Source: Pseudolysinimonas_A sp039912695 (GTDB lineage Bacteria > Actinomycetota > Actinomycetes > Actinomycetales > Microbacteriaceae). Taken from it: DNA of 64,000 nt. Location of the stretch: contig NZ_JBDSPJ010000013.1 in the NCBI RefSeq assembly GCF_039912695.1, forward strand, positions 124,001 through 188,000, given 5' to 3'. Numbering within the stretch: position 1 is the first letter of the stretch; each line of letters starts with the position of its first letter. The translations under genes were made by a program, and so were the position numbers. The notes beneath the pieces were generated by a model. The model searched no databases and had not been told where the DNA came from. It saw only the letters and a list, made by a program, of their open reading frames with translations. Below, one piece after another: positions 42,550-50,317 of this stretch.

Positions 42550-43280
42550 GCGGAGGTCCGATCGACGTGCTCGAGTGATCGCAACCCGCGCTCAAGATGG
42601 AACTGGGTGTACGCCGCTACCACTCCGGAAGCCTGGGCGCGGGTGCGGGCGTCGGCGGCATCCGCGGTCTGCCAGTCACCGGCCAGCAGCGCTGCCAGGG
42701 TGGTGAGGGTCAGCGGATCGAGACGCGGGGCGCCGGGCGGTGCGACCGCGTCACTCACCACCCCGCCCAGTTGCACGACGAACGCGCTGTGCGGCCCGGG
42801 TTCTGCCGTGACGGCGCAGTCCACGAACGACGGTGCCCAGCCCGCGACCGACAGCGCGCGCAACAGGTAGGAGTCGAGGGTCAGCCCGGGTGCGTGCTCG
42901 TTCTTCGACAGCGATCGCAACGCGCCGACCAGAAGGAGGTAGTGCTGCAGCCCCGCCTCGTGCTCGGTGAGCCGGTCGGCGGCCTCCACCATCGCGGTCG
43001 CGGCGGTGAACCGCGGGTAGTCCTCAACAATGTCGGCACCGTACGACCCGATGGATTCCGCCTGCTGCACAATGTCGAGAGTGCGACCCTTGTAGAGCTG
43101 CAGGTCGGCGACCATGAACGGTTCGAGTCGAGAACCGAAACGGGATGCCGTGCGGCGAACACCCTTCGCGACCGCCCGGATCTTGCCGTGCTGCCGCGAC
43201 AGCATCGTGACGATACGGTCGGCTTCACCCAACTTGTGGGTGCGCAGCACGACCGCCTCATCGCGATAGGTCATCGGCAC
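42546..43280 (-). CDS. recO: DNA repair protein RecO
   Basis: 244 residues. The N-terminal OB domain MTYRDEAVVLRTHKLGEADRIVTMLSRQHGKIRAVAKGVRRTASRFG (near 3-50) is typical. A helical C-terminal domain follows, but the four-Cys zinc site of many RecO proteins is not evident. The start could be GTG 43280 or ATG 43274 two codons later. RecO loads RecA on SSB-coated DNA. It forms the recO-uppS pair known in actinobacteria. Confidence 0.92.
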   Translation of the reverse strand: MPMTYRDEAVVLRTHKLGEADRIVTMLSRQHGKIRAVAKGVRRTASRFGSRLEPFMVADLQLYKGRTLDIVQQAESIGSYGADIVEDYPRFTAATAMVEAADRLTEHEAGLQHYLLLVGALRSLSKNEHAPGLTLDSYLLRALSVAGWAPSFVDCAVTAEPGPHSAFVVQLGGVVSDAVAPPGAPRLDPLTLTTLAALLAGDWQTADAADARTRAQASGVVAAYTQFHLERGLRSLEHVDRTSA

Positions 43281-43314
43281 GGGAGTAAGTCTGCCCCGCC
43301 CCGCCTGTGATGAT

Positions 43315-44181
43315 GTGGAGGTGGACGTCTTCGACGAGGTGCGGCCCCGACTGTTCGGGATCGCCTACCGCATGCTCGGGTCGGTGCACGATACCGAAGA
43401 CGTGCTGCAGGACACCTGGCTGCGCTGGCAGGGCGCCGATCGGGATGCCGTGGCCGAGCCCGGTGCCTACCTCGCGACGATCGTGACCCGGCTCTCGATC
43501 ACCGCGTTGACGAGTGCACGTGCACGCCGCGAGGTCTACGTCGGGCCGTGGTTGCCCGAACCCGTCGATACCTCGGCGGATCCGCTGTTGGGGGCCGAAC
43601 TGGCCGAGGCTCTGTCGATCGCGATCCTCGTGTTGCTCGAGAGGCTGCTGCCCGCCGAACGTGCCGCCTTCGTGCTGTACGAGGCCTTCGACTATCCGCA
43701 CGCACGCATCGCCGAAGTGCTCGAGGTGAGCGTCGCGAACGCTCGGCAGTTGCTGAGCCGGGCTCGCAAGCATCTGGCGAGTGAGCGTTCCCGTGCGGTG
43801 CCCACGACCGAACGCGACCGGCTCCTGGGAGCGTTCCTGACCGCAGCAGGCAGCGGCAACCTCAAGTCGCTCGAAAGCGTTCTCGCGGCTGACATCGTGG
43901 CACTCTCGGACGGTGGGGGCAAGGTGACGGCAGCCCGCAAGCCGATCCGTGGCCCGCAACGAGTGGCGCAGTTCGTTCTCGGGGTTCTCGAGAAGTTCGG
44001 GGGCGGCATCCACCCGGTCTCCGTCGAGGTCAACGGTGGCCCCGGAATGCTGGGGGTTCGAGACGGTGTGCCGATCGCAATCTGGACGATCGAGGCGGAG
44101 CCTGGCGGCATCCACCGCATCTTTATGGTCGTCAACCCCGACAAGCTGTCACGTTTTGAGAGCCTCGCCGCTCTCAGCTAG
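43315..44181 (+). CDS. ECF41-type sigma factor with fused SnoaL-like domain
   Basis: 288 residues. The sigma-2 region is PRLFGIAYRMLGSVHDTEDVLQDTWLRW (near 11-38) and the sigma-4 region RAAFVLYEAFDYPHARIAEVLEVSVANARQLLSRARK (near 116-152). The signatures of ECF41 are all here: WLPEP in the linker (79-83), DGGGK (199-203) and NPDKL at the C terminus (274-278). In this family the C-terminal SnoaL-like domain controls activity in place of an anti-sigma factor. The next gene is a typical ECF41 target. Start GTG 43315. Confidence 0.93.
   Translation: MEVDVFDEVRPRLFGIAYRMLGSVHDTEDVLQDTWLRWQGADRDAVAEPGAYLATIVTRLSITALTSARARREVYVGPWLPEPVDTSADPLLGAELAEALSIAILVLLERLLPAERAAFVLYEAFDYPHARIAEVLEVSVANARQLLSRARKHLASERSRAVPTTERDRLLGAFLTAAGSGNLKSLESVLAADIVALSDGGGKVTAARKPIRGPQRVAQFVLGVLEKFGGGIHPVSVEVNGGPGMLGVRDGVPIAIWTIEAEPGGIHRIFMVVNPDKLSRFESLAALS
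44147..44173 (+). promoter_or_regulatory. Candidate ECF41 promoter
   Basis: TGTCACG (44147-44153), 16 bases, then GCTC (44170-44173), upstream of the oxidoreductase gene. ECF41 promoters as I recall them have TGTCACA and CGTC. The -35 agrees well and the -10 only partly. Confidence 0.35.
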
Positions 44182-44208
44182 GGAAATCCCACCCCTAAGG
44201 AGAGAACC

Positions 44209-44940
44209 ATGACCACCATCCTCGTCACCGGCGGCACGTCGGGACCGGGACACCCCACCGTCGACCGGCTCCGCGCGGCAGGACACGACGTGCGCGTGCT
44301 CAGTCGTCAACCCGGCGACGGCCACCTGCTCGGCAACCTGTCGACCGGCGTCGGACTCGCCGACGCTCTGGTCGGAGTGGAAACCGTCGTGCATCTGGCG
44401 ACCAACCGAAAAAGGGACCTGCCCGATACGCAGCGCCTCCTCGACGCCGCGAAAGCCGCCGGCGTGACTCACCTGGTCTTCCTCTCGATCGTCGGCGTCG
44501 ACCGCATCCCGTATGCCTACTACCGTGACAAGGTCGCCAACGAGTCGGCGATCGAAGCGTCGGGGATTCCATTCACGATCCTGCGCGCGACCCAGTTCCA
44601 CTCCTTCCCCGGCGAGATTCTGGCGATGACGGGAGGGCGGTTCTTCGTCGACCTGAAGATCCAACCCATCGGGGTCCTGGATGTCGCGGTTCGGCTAACA
44701 GAACTGGCGACAGCTACGCCCGCTGGCCGGGTCGGCGACATCGGCGGGCCGGAGATTCTCGAAGGCCGCAACATCCTGGCTCGCCTGCAGCTCGCGGGTC
44801 GGGCCAAGAAACGGGTGTTCGTACTCAATCTGCCGGGCAAGACTTTCGCCGCATTCCGTGCCGGCTACCACCTGACGGGGGTACCCGGGTATGGCACTCA
44901 GACCTTCGACGAGTGGCTCGCTTCGGGAGCACGGCGGTGA
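44209..44940 (+). CDS. NAD(P)-binding oxidoreductase, NmrA-like
   Basis: 243 residues. The Rossmann start is ILVTGGTSGPGHPTVDRLRAAGH (4-26) with an unusual Pro in the glycine loop. The AAKAAGVTHLVFLSIVGVDRIPYAYYRDKVANE segment has the S-x-Y-x3-K region, and the PFTILRATQFHSF segment is of the atypical extended SDR (NmrA/complex I NDUFA9) type. ECF41 sigma factors usually control such a carboxymuconolactone decarboxylase, oxidoreductase or epimerase gene. AAGGAGA lies 8 bp before the ATG. Confidence 0.86.
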   Translation: MTTILVTGGTSGPGHPTVDRLRAAGHDVRVLSRQPGDGHLLGNLSTGVGLADALVGVETVVHLATNRKRDLPDTQRLLDAAKAAGVTHLVFLSIVGVDRIPYAYYRDKVANESAIEASGIPFTILRATQFHSFPGEILAMTGGRFFVDLKIQPIGVLDVAVRLTELATATPAGRVGDIGGPEILEGRNILARLQLAGRAKKRVFVLNLPGKTFAAFRAGYHLTGVPGYGTQTFDEWLASGARR

Positions 44941-45374
44941 CCGCCGTGCTGCGTATCGGCCTCGCGGTTCTCGCGCTCGCCGAACTGTTGATCGGGGGCT
45001 GGAACCTTCTCGCTCCCGAGAACTTCTACGCGAACTTCCCCGGGGTGAACCTCACGCCGCCGTTCGCAGAGCACTACGCCCGCGACTTCGGGGGCGCGAC
45101 GCTCGGGATCGCCATCGTGCTCGTCGCGGCCGCGATCATCCCTCGCACGGTTCTGGTCATCCCGGCACTGCTCGCCATTTCCGCCTTCGCGGTGCCGCAC
45201 GCCGTGTTCCACCTTGAGCACCTGCATGATGTGGGCCCCGATCTTCTGCTTTTTGTCGTGGTGACCACCCTGGGCGAGGCCGTCGCCGCACTCGTGCTGC
45301 TCGCGGTCGCCCTCGTGCGCTGGCAACGCGAGCGCAGCAACAGGACTGAGCAAGTGCTACCAATGGAGTCGTGA
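44937..45374 (+). CDS. DoxX-like small membrane protein
   Basis: 145 residues with four membrane helices (about 4-25, 54-72, 76-92, 107-130) and the segment LLIGGWNLLAPENFYANFPG, typical of DoxX/DUF4345-like proteins. The GTG start overlaps the upstream stop (GTGA), so the protein is coupled to the ECF41 target oxidoreductase. Function unknown, and a redox or stress role is suggested only by context. Confidence 0.78.
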   Translation: MTAVLRIGLAVLALAELLIGGWNLLAPENFYANFPGVNLTPPFAEHYARDFGGATLGIAIVLVAAAIIPRTVLVIPALLAISAFAVPHAVFHLEHLHDVGPDLLLFVVVTTLGEAVAALVLLAVALVRWQRERSNRTEQVLPMES

Positions 45375-46081
45375 CCCCCGACGTTTTCGTGATCCCGATG
45401 TGGGCCGACCTGCTGGCGATCGGGATCGGCAGCCTGCAGGGGGCGACGTTCGCGGCACAGTTTCGGGATCGGCGGCTCGACCTGCTCGGGGTGGCCATCA
45501 TCGGCATCGCGACCGGGTTCGGTGGTGGGCTGCTGCGCGACATCCTGCTCGGAGAGGTGCCGAAGGCGCTGCTCAGCAACTGGTACCTCCCGGTTGCGGT
45601 CGGCGCTGCACTCGGCGGGATGTTGCTTGAGCGCCTCTTCTCACGGCTCCAGAAGGTCATCACCGTGCTCGACGCCCTCACCCTGGGGCTGTTCGGGGCG
45701 ATCGGTACCACCGCGGCGTTGAGCGCCGGACTCCCGGCGATTCCGGCGATCTTCGTGGGTTCGCTGTCGGCTGTCGGAGGCTCGATCCTGCGCGACATGT
45801 TGCTCAGCGTGCCGGTCGCCCTGATGCACGTCGGCTCGCTCTATGCGGTCGCTGCCCTCGTCGGCACAACGACCCTGGTCGTGCTCGTGGCGCTCGGGGT
45901 CACCATCACCGTTGCAGCGGTCGTCTGCGTCGCGTTGACGGTGACGGTGCGCATCCTTGCCGTGCTGTTCCACTGGAGCCTGCCCGAGCAGCGCCGGCTC
46001 GAGCGCTTGCCGCGACTCGTCATTCGCCGTCGTAGCAGGTCAGCGCCAACACCGGCCCCCACGCCAACGGCCGATGCCTGA
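45371..46081 (+). CDS. TRIC family cation channel (UPF0126)
   Basis: 236 residues with seven membrane helices in two homologous halves. The repeated glycine-rich motif occurs as GIATGFGGGLLRDILLG near 47-63 and SLSAVGGSILRDMLL near 132-146, which is the TRIC/UPF0126 hallmark. Bacterial members form K+-permeable trimers. The basic Ala/Pro-rich tail is unremarkable. The GTG overlaps the upstream stop by 4 bp and the methyltransferase start overlaps its end by 8 bp. Confidence 0.9.
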   Translation: MTPDVFVIPMWADLLAIGIGSLQGATFAAQFRDRRLDLLGVAIIGIATGFGGGLLRDILLGEVPKALLSNWYLPVAVGAALGGMLLERLFSRLQKVITVLDALTLGLFGAIGTTAALSAGLPAIPAIFVGSLSAVGGSILRDMLLSVPVALMHVGSLYAVAALVGTTTLVVLVALGVTITVAAVVCVALTVTVRILAVLFHWSLPEQRRLERLPRLVIRRRSRSAPTPAPTPTADA

Positions 46082-46796
46082 TCCGCTCGTTGCGCGATTG
46101 CGCGCTGTTGGGTGCGTCTTCGCCGAAGAGGAGGCAGCCGAAATCCGCCGGGTGCTCGGTGACGACGACAGCGCAGCGGATGCGGTGGTTGCTGCCCGCG
46201 GAAGCGGCATCCCGCTCGAACACGCCCTCGGCACTGCCCTGTTCGCCGGCATCGAAGTCGAGGTCGGTCCCGGCGTCTTCGTGCCCCGCGCCCGAGCCGA
46301 AACCCTGATCGAGCAAGCCGTCGCCCTGCGCCCCGAAGCCCGTGTGATCGTCGACCTTGGAACCGGCTGCGGCGCGATCGCCGCCGCCCTCGCCTCGCGT
46401 CTCCCAGAAGCGGTGGTCTACGCGGCGGATCTCGATCCGCTCGCATTGACCTTCGCGACCCGCAACGCAAACCGGTACGGGTTTACGGTCCACGAAGGCG
46501 ACTGGTGGGATGCCCTCCCGCCCGCACTACGCGGCACGGTCGACCTCGCGGTCGCCTACCTCCCCCACGTGCCTACAGCCCGCCTCGACGAAATCCCCGG
46601 CGACTACCGCACCCACGAACCCGACCTCTCCGTCGCCGGCGGCGTCGACGGCCTCGACCCGCTGCGTGCGGTGCTCGTCGACCTGGACGACTGGCTCGCC
46701 GTTAACGGCATCCTCGTCACCCTCGTGGCGGACGAGCAGCTGGATGCCGCCCGCGCAGTGAGCTACGTACGCCGAGTCCACCTCGTCGAGGGCTAG
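46074..46796 (+). CDS. PrmC/HemK-like methyltransferase with altered active site
   Basis: 240 residues. A helical N-terminal domain (1-55), a hinge with the GVFVPRARAETLIEQA segment (F-V-P-R-x-x-x-E-x-L-I), and a SAM-binding Rossmann fold with VDLGTGCGAIAAAL (93-106) follow. The NPPYxP motif that binds the glutamine of release factors is replaced by AYLPHVP (161-167), so glutamine methylation of release factors is doubtful and another substrate is likely. It is common in actinobacteria as a second PrmC-like protein. The last 4 bp overlap the convergent GNAT gene. Confidence 0.84.
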   Translation: MPDPLVARLRAVGCVFAEEEAAEIRRVLGDDDSAADAVVAARGSGIPLEHALGTALFAGIEVEVGPGVFVPRARAETLIEQAVALRPEARVIVDLGTGCGAIAAALASRLPEAVVYAADLDPLALTFATRNANRYGFTVHEGDWWDALPPALRGTVDLAVAYLPHVPTARLDEIPGDYRTHEPDLSVAGGVDGLDPLRAVLVDLDDWLAVNGILVTLVADEQLDAARAVSYVRRVHLVEG

Positions 46797-47449
46797 AGCT
46801 TGTTCGGTTGGATTCCCAGTGTGTGAGCACACGCCTCGATGCCGTGTAGTTCGATGTCGTCACGTCGGCGCGTCGACCACTCCTGACGAGTGAGTCGCCA
46901 GCGTTGTAGTTGGGCGGGCTCGCCGCGCCGTGTCGCCCACTCGAACCCATTGGCTTGATAACCCAAAGCTCGAGAGACGCCATTAGATCCGGGATTGTCC
47001 AGGAAACCTTCGGTGGTCGCTTCCTTGGCTCCGAACCCTTCAAACGCGAGGTGAAGAATTGCCTGCCGCATCTCTTTGCCGAGACCGCGACCCCGCACAT
47101 CCTCGGACAGCCACGAGAAGGTCGTGACGATGCCGAGGTCATTGAATGATTGCCCGACCATGTCTTGCATCCCTACCGGTTCCCCGTCGAGGATGACCGC
47201 AAAGTAGAGGCGCCAGAAGTCGTTCGTGGCGGAGCCCCGCCCCCGCCAGATTCCTTGCAACCACTTCGCTTCCCGAGTCTCAGGATTCTCCTCGTACAGA
47301 GACATCGGATCGTCGTACGGGGGCGGATCGGCCATGGCTTTGCCGGAACGCACCAACGGGGCCAGTCGCTCCAGCAACTCGTCCGACGCTCCAACAAGTT
47401 TGATCCGCGGCGTTGTCGCTGTCACCTCGAGAGGCGGGTATCTCAACAC
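46793..47449 (-). CDS. GNAT family N-acetyltransferase
   Basis: 218 residues. The acetyl-CoA site is TFSWLSEDVRGRGLGKEMRQAILHLAF, with R-G-x-G-L-G-K near residues 118-125, followed by an NPGSNGVSRALGYQANGFEW segment that is the usual beta6-alpha4 substrate region. An N-terminal extension of about 40 residues has the LLERLAPLV segment. The GTG starts six bases after TAGCTT (47456-47461), so the mRNA is probably leaderless. The acceptor is unknown. Confidence 0.85.
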   Translation of the reverse strand: MLRYPPLEVTATTPRIKLVGASDELLERLAPLVRSGKAMADPPPYDDPMSLYEENPETREAKWLQGIWRGRGSATNDFWRLYFAVILDGEPVGMQDMVGQSFNDLGIVTTFSWLSEDVRGRGLGKEMRQAILHLAFEGFGAKEATTEGFLDNPGSNGVSRALGYQANGFEWATRRGEPAQLQRWRLTRQEWSTRRRDDIELHGIEACAHTLGIQPNKL

Positions 47450-47455
47450 CGGTCA

Positions 47456-47461
47456 AAGCTA
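47456..47461 (-). promoter_or_regulatory. -10 box of leaderless GNAT gene
   Basis: TAGCTT on the minus strand, six bases before the GTG at 47449. Confidence 0.45.
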
Positions 47462-47487
47462 ACACCGGCCATACCCGCCTCACCGTG

Positions 47488-47524
47488 GGTTGAGGAGCGC
47501 CGCCCGACAGCGCGAGGCTCAACC
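47488..47524 (-). terminator. Stem-loop at the leuA stop
   Basis: GGTTGAG (47488-47494) and CTCAACC (47518-47524) form a 7-bp stem that includes the leuA stop codon, with an inner GCGC pair. It is a possible terminator and there is no T-tract. Confidence 0.3.
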
Positions 47525-49282
47525 GGCGGGGACGAGCTCCCGGTCGGTGGCGTCGGAACGAACCGAGCGGTTGACCGCCGACACGACAGCCTTCAACGAT
47601 GCCGTCGAGATGTCGCCGTCGATCCCGACGCCCCAGAGCCGTTTGCCGTCGACCTGAAGTTCGACGTACGCAGCAGCCTGGGCGTCGCCGCCGGCCGAGA
47701 GAGTGTGTTCGACGTAGTCGTACAACTTGATGTCGTGTCCTTGCTCGGCGAGGATGCCGAGGAATGCGGCGATGGGTCCGTTGCCGTTCCCGGTCGCCGC
47801 CTGCACCTCCTCGTCGACCCGCATTTTGATCTCGAGTGAGACGTTGCCATCCATATCGCTTGCAGTGCGGGTACCGAGCAGTTCGTAGCGTCCCCACTTC
47901 GCGTCGGCGTCGCCGGCGGGCAGGTACTCGTCTTGGAAGATCTCCCAGATCTGGTCGCTGGTGACTTCGCCCCCGTCGATGTCGGTCTTGGCTTGCACGA
48001 CGCCGCTGAATTCGATCTGGAGGCGACGCGGCAGGTCGAGGTGACGGTCGGCCTTGAGCAGGTAGGCGACGCCACCTTTGCCCGACTGCGAGTTGACCCG
48101 CACGACCGCTTCGTAGCCGCGACCGAGGTCTTTCGGGTCGATCGGCAGGTAGGGAACGGCCCATGCGAGCTCGGAGACCGGGATGCCCTGTCGGGCCGCC
48201 TCGGCATCCATCGCCTCGAAGCCCTTCTTGATGGCGTCCTGGTGCGATCCCGAGAATGCGGTGTAGACCAGGTCGCCCGCCCACGGCGAGCGCTCGTGAA
48301 CCTTGAGCTGGTTGCAGTATTCGGCGGTTCGGCGAACCTCGTCGAGGTCGCTGAAGTCGATCTGCGGGTCGATCCCTTGGGTGAACAGGTTGATCCCGAG
48401 CGCGACGAGGTCGACGTTGCCGGTGCGCTCACCATTGCCGAACAGGCAGCCTTCGATGCGGTCAGCGCCGGCCTGGTAGCCCAGTTCGGCGGCCGCGACC
48501 GCGGTGCCGCGGTCGTTGTGCGGGTGCAGGGAGAGCAGCACGCTGTCGCGCTTGAGGAGGTTGCGCGACATCCACTCGATCGAGTCGGCGTACACGTTCG
48601 GGGTCGCCATCTCGACGGTCGCCGGCAGGTTGATGATGAGCTTGCGGTCCGGCGTCGGCTGGAAGTGTTCGATCACGGCGTTGCAGACCTCGAGCGCGAA
48701 CTCGAGCTCCGTGCCGGTGTAGCTCTCCGGCGAGTACTCGTAGTACACCTTCGTCTCGGGCACGGTCGCCTCATACTGCGTGCACCACCGCGCACCCTGC
48801 AGGGCGATGTCAACAATGCCGGCGCGGTCGGTGCGGAACACGACATCCCGTTGCAGAATGCTGGTCGAGTTGTAGAGGTGAACGATCGCTTGCTTGGCGC
48901 CCTTGATCGATTCGTAGGTGCGCGCGATCAGCTCCTCGCGGGCCTGAGTGAGCACCTGAATCGTCACGTCATCCGGAATCAGGTTTTCGTCGATCAGCTG
49001 CCGTACGAAGTCGAAGTCAGTCTGACTCGCCGATGGAAAGCCCACCTCGATCTGCTTGTAGCCCATGCGGACGAGCAGGTCGAACATGATGCGCTTGCGC
49101 TCCGGGCTCATCGGGTCGATGAGCGCTTGGTTGCCGTCACGAAGGTCGACGGCACACCAGATCGGGGCCTTATCAATGACCTTGTCGGGCCAGGTGCGGT
49201 CGGTCAGGTCGGTGCTGAATTGGGTGGCATAGGGGCGGTAACGATGTACCGGCATCCCAGAAGATGTTTGTGTGTTTTTCAT
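47519..49282 (-). CDS. leuA: 2-isopropylmalate synthase
   Basis: 587 residues of the long actinobacterial type. The HMGL-like barrel has the CAVDLRDGNQALIDPM motif near 43-58 (metal Asp), GFPSASQTDFDFVRQL near 81, HPHNDRGTAVAAAELGYQAGADRIEGCLFGNGERTGNVD near 254-292 (metal His pair), then the linker and the C-terminal LeuA dimer regulatory domain (about 445-587) that senses leucine. It condenses acetyl-CoA with 2-oxoisovalerate. Expression is probably controlled by the leader peptide upstream. Confidence 0.96.
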   Translation of the reverse strand: MKNTQTSSGMPVHRYRPYATQFSTDLTDRTWPDKVIDKAPIWCAVDLRDGNQALIDPMSPERKRIMFDLLVRMGYKQIEVGFPSASQTDFDFVRQLIDENLIPDDVTIQVLTQAREELIARTYESIKGAKQAIVHLYNSTSILQRDVVFRTDRAGIVDIALQGARWCTQYEATVPETKVYYEYSPESYTGTELEFALEVCNAVIEHFQPTPDRKLIINLPATVEMATPNVYADSIEWMSRNLLKRDSVLLSLHPHNDRGTAVAAAELGYQAGADRIEGCLFGNGERTGNVDLVALGINLFTQGIDPQIDFSDLDEVRRTAEYCNQLKVHERSPWAGDLVYTAFSGSHQDAIKKGFEAMDAEAARQGIPVSELAWAVPYLPIDPKDLGRGYEAVVRVNSQSGKGGVAYLLKADRHLDLPRRLQIEFSGVVQAKTDIDGGEVTSDQIWEIFQDEYLPAGDADAKWGRYELLGTRTASDMDGNVSLEIKMRVDEEVQAATGNGNGPIAAFLGILAEQGHDIKLYDYVEHTLSAGGDAQAAAYVELQVDGKRLWGVGIDGDISTASLKAVVSAVNRSVRSDATDRELVPAG

Positions 49283-49333
49283 GGTCGTGGAGGGTTCTTC
49301 CTGGTCGAAACGGGGATCAGCCGACGACGAACT

Positions 49334-49373
49334 CCGCGACGAGGGGGGCTAGATAAATGAGCCCTCGTCGCGG
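49334..49373 (-). promoter_or_regulatory. leuA leader hairpin
   Basis: CCGCGACGAGGG on the minus strand at 49373-49362 and its exact 12-base complement at 49345-49334, with a 16-base loop. The first arm lies inside the leader peptide reading frame just after the Leu codons, so a ribosome stalled there would prevent the stem from forming. The exit has no T-tract, so control may be by Rho or by translation. Confidence 0.65.
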
Positions 49374-49402
49374 CAGCTAAGAAGAAGCAGACCGTAGTAC
49401 AC
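49349..49402 (-). CDS. leuA leader peptide, 17 codons
   Basis: GTG at 49402, then TAC TAC GGT and four consecutive Leu codons (CTG CTT CTT CTT), ending at TAG 49349-49351. The GTG sits exactly six bases after TAGCCT (49409-49414), which matches the leaderless arrangement of other genes here. A stop in frame upstream rules out a longer version. Four Leu codons followed directly by the hairpin are what ribosome-mediated attenuation of a leucine gene requires. Confidence 0.75.
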   Translation of the reverse strand: MYYGLLLLSCRDEGSFI

Positions 49403-49408
49403 ACTGCG

Positions 49409-49414
49409 AGGCTA
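49409..49414 (-). promoter_or_regulatory. -10 box of the leuA leader
   Basis: TAGCCT on the minus strand, six bases before the GTG of the leader peptide, so the leader mRNA would begin at its start codon. Confidence 0.55.
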
Positions 49415-49535
49415 GCACCGCCGCTCCGGTGCGGAGTGGTTGATACCGAGACGCACCTTCGCTGCACTATGTTGTGGACCGGCCGGAGGGGGATTGCTTT
49501 CCGGCATCACACAGCGCATTTATTGGAGGACGTCC

Positions 49536-50237
49536 ATGTTCCGCACCCCGACCCTGCTCCGCGCGACCATTGCGGTCGCCGTCGGACTCAGCGCCGCAAC
49601 GCTTCTGAGCGGCTGCTTCTCGCCGGTCGCCATCGGCGGCGCGACTCCGAGGCCGACCTCCACCGGATTCGCCAGCGTCGGCGGCGATACCCCGGAGCCG
49701 ATCGATACCGGCAACCAGGTCGATCCGACCGCTGCACCGACCGCCGGCTATGTCAGTGTTCAAGACGACCTCAAGGTGCTCGCCGTCGCGGTGCCCGTTG
49801 CCTGGACCGACATCGACACTGCGCCCTTCGACGACAATGGCGGCCAACAGTGGGCCTCGATCGCCGCCGCCACGAACCTGGACGACTATTTCGCGGGCTG
49901 GTCGGCATCGGGTGTGGAGGTCGGCGCGGCCCCGCTGAACCCCGACCTGACCGATGCCGACCTGACCACGTTCCTCGAGTCCATCAGCGACTACCTCACG
50001 AAGGCGTGCACCGTCGACGAGGATGCGGGGACGTACAGCGACCCGTACTACGCCGGATTCGAATCCATCTTTGAAGACTGCGGTGGAGCTGGAAGCGGCG
50101 TTGAAGGATTCGCAATCGTCGCCGTCAACACCGACCGCACCCACGTGATCTACGTGCGCGGTCAGATCGCCGACGCCGCCGAAGACCCGAGCGACATTTT
50201 TTCCAACATCACCAACTCTTTCCAGGCGACGATCTAG
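49536..50237 (+). CDS. Lipoprotein of unknown function
   Basis: 233 residues. A lipobox signal peptide (SAATLLSGC, Cys near 27) gives a membrane-tethered outside protein. A Thr/Pro-rich linker to about 75 and a globular domain with three further Cys follow. The ATG is preceded by GGAGGA at ideal spacing. It resembles many actinobacterial surface lipoproteins but I cannot name a family. It is followed by a strong terminator. Confidence 0.82.
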   Translation: MFRTPTLLRATIAVAVGLSAATLLSGCFSPVAIGGATPRPTSTGFASVGGDTPEPIDTGNQVDPTAAPTAGYVSVQDDLKVLAVAVPVAWTDIDTAPFDDNGGQQWASIAAATNLDDYFAGWSASGVEVGAAPLNPDLTDADLTTFLESISDYLTKACTVDEDAGTYSDPYYAGFESIFEDCGGAGSGVEGFAIVAVNTDRTHVIYVRGQIADAAEDPSDIFSNITNSFQATI

Positions 50238-50268
50238 TCTGCTGAACCGAGAGGTCTCCTGACCTGAC

Positions 50269-50302
50269 AGAAAGGGCGTCCGGGGAGCCGGGCGCCCTTT
50301 CT
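50269..50302. terminator. Bidirectional terminator
   Basis: AGAAAGGGCG (50269-50278) and CGCCCTTTCT (50293-50302) are exact complements with a 14-base GC-rich loop, followed by CATTT on the plus strand and by TG-rich sequence on the minus strand. It separates the convergent lipoprotein and permease genes. Confidence 0.8.
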
Positions 50303-50317
50303 CATTTAGGTGGGACG

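Larger units (their letters stand above)
49283..49535. other. 253-bp intergenic region leuA / lipoprotein
   Basis: Contains the leuA leader, its hairpin and promoter on the minus strand and the ribosome site GGAGGA (49525-49530) of the lipoprotein gene on the plus strand. No other gene is supported. Confidence 0.5.

Noticed and set aside
49279..49467. Alternative 62-residue frame across the leuA leader region
   Set aside because: It runs through the leader hairpin into the leuA ribosome region, has poor composition, and the Leu-codon frame fits the promoter spacing better.
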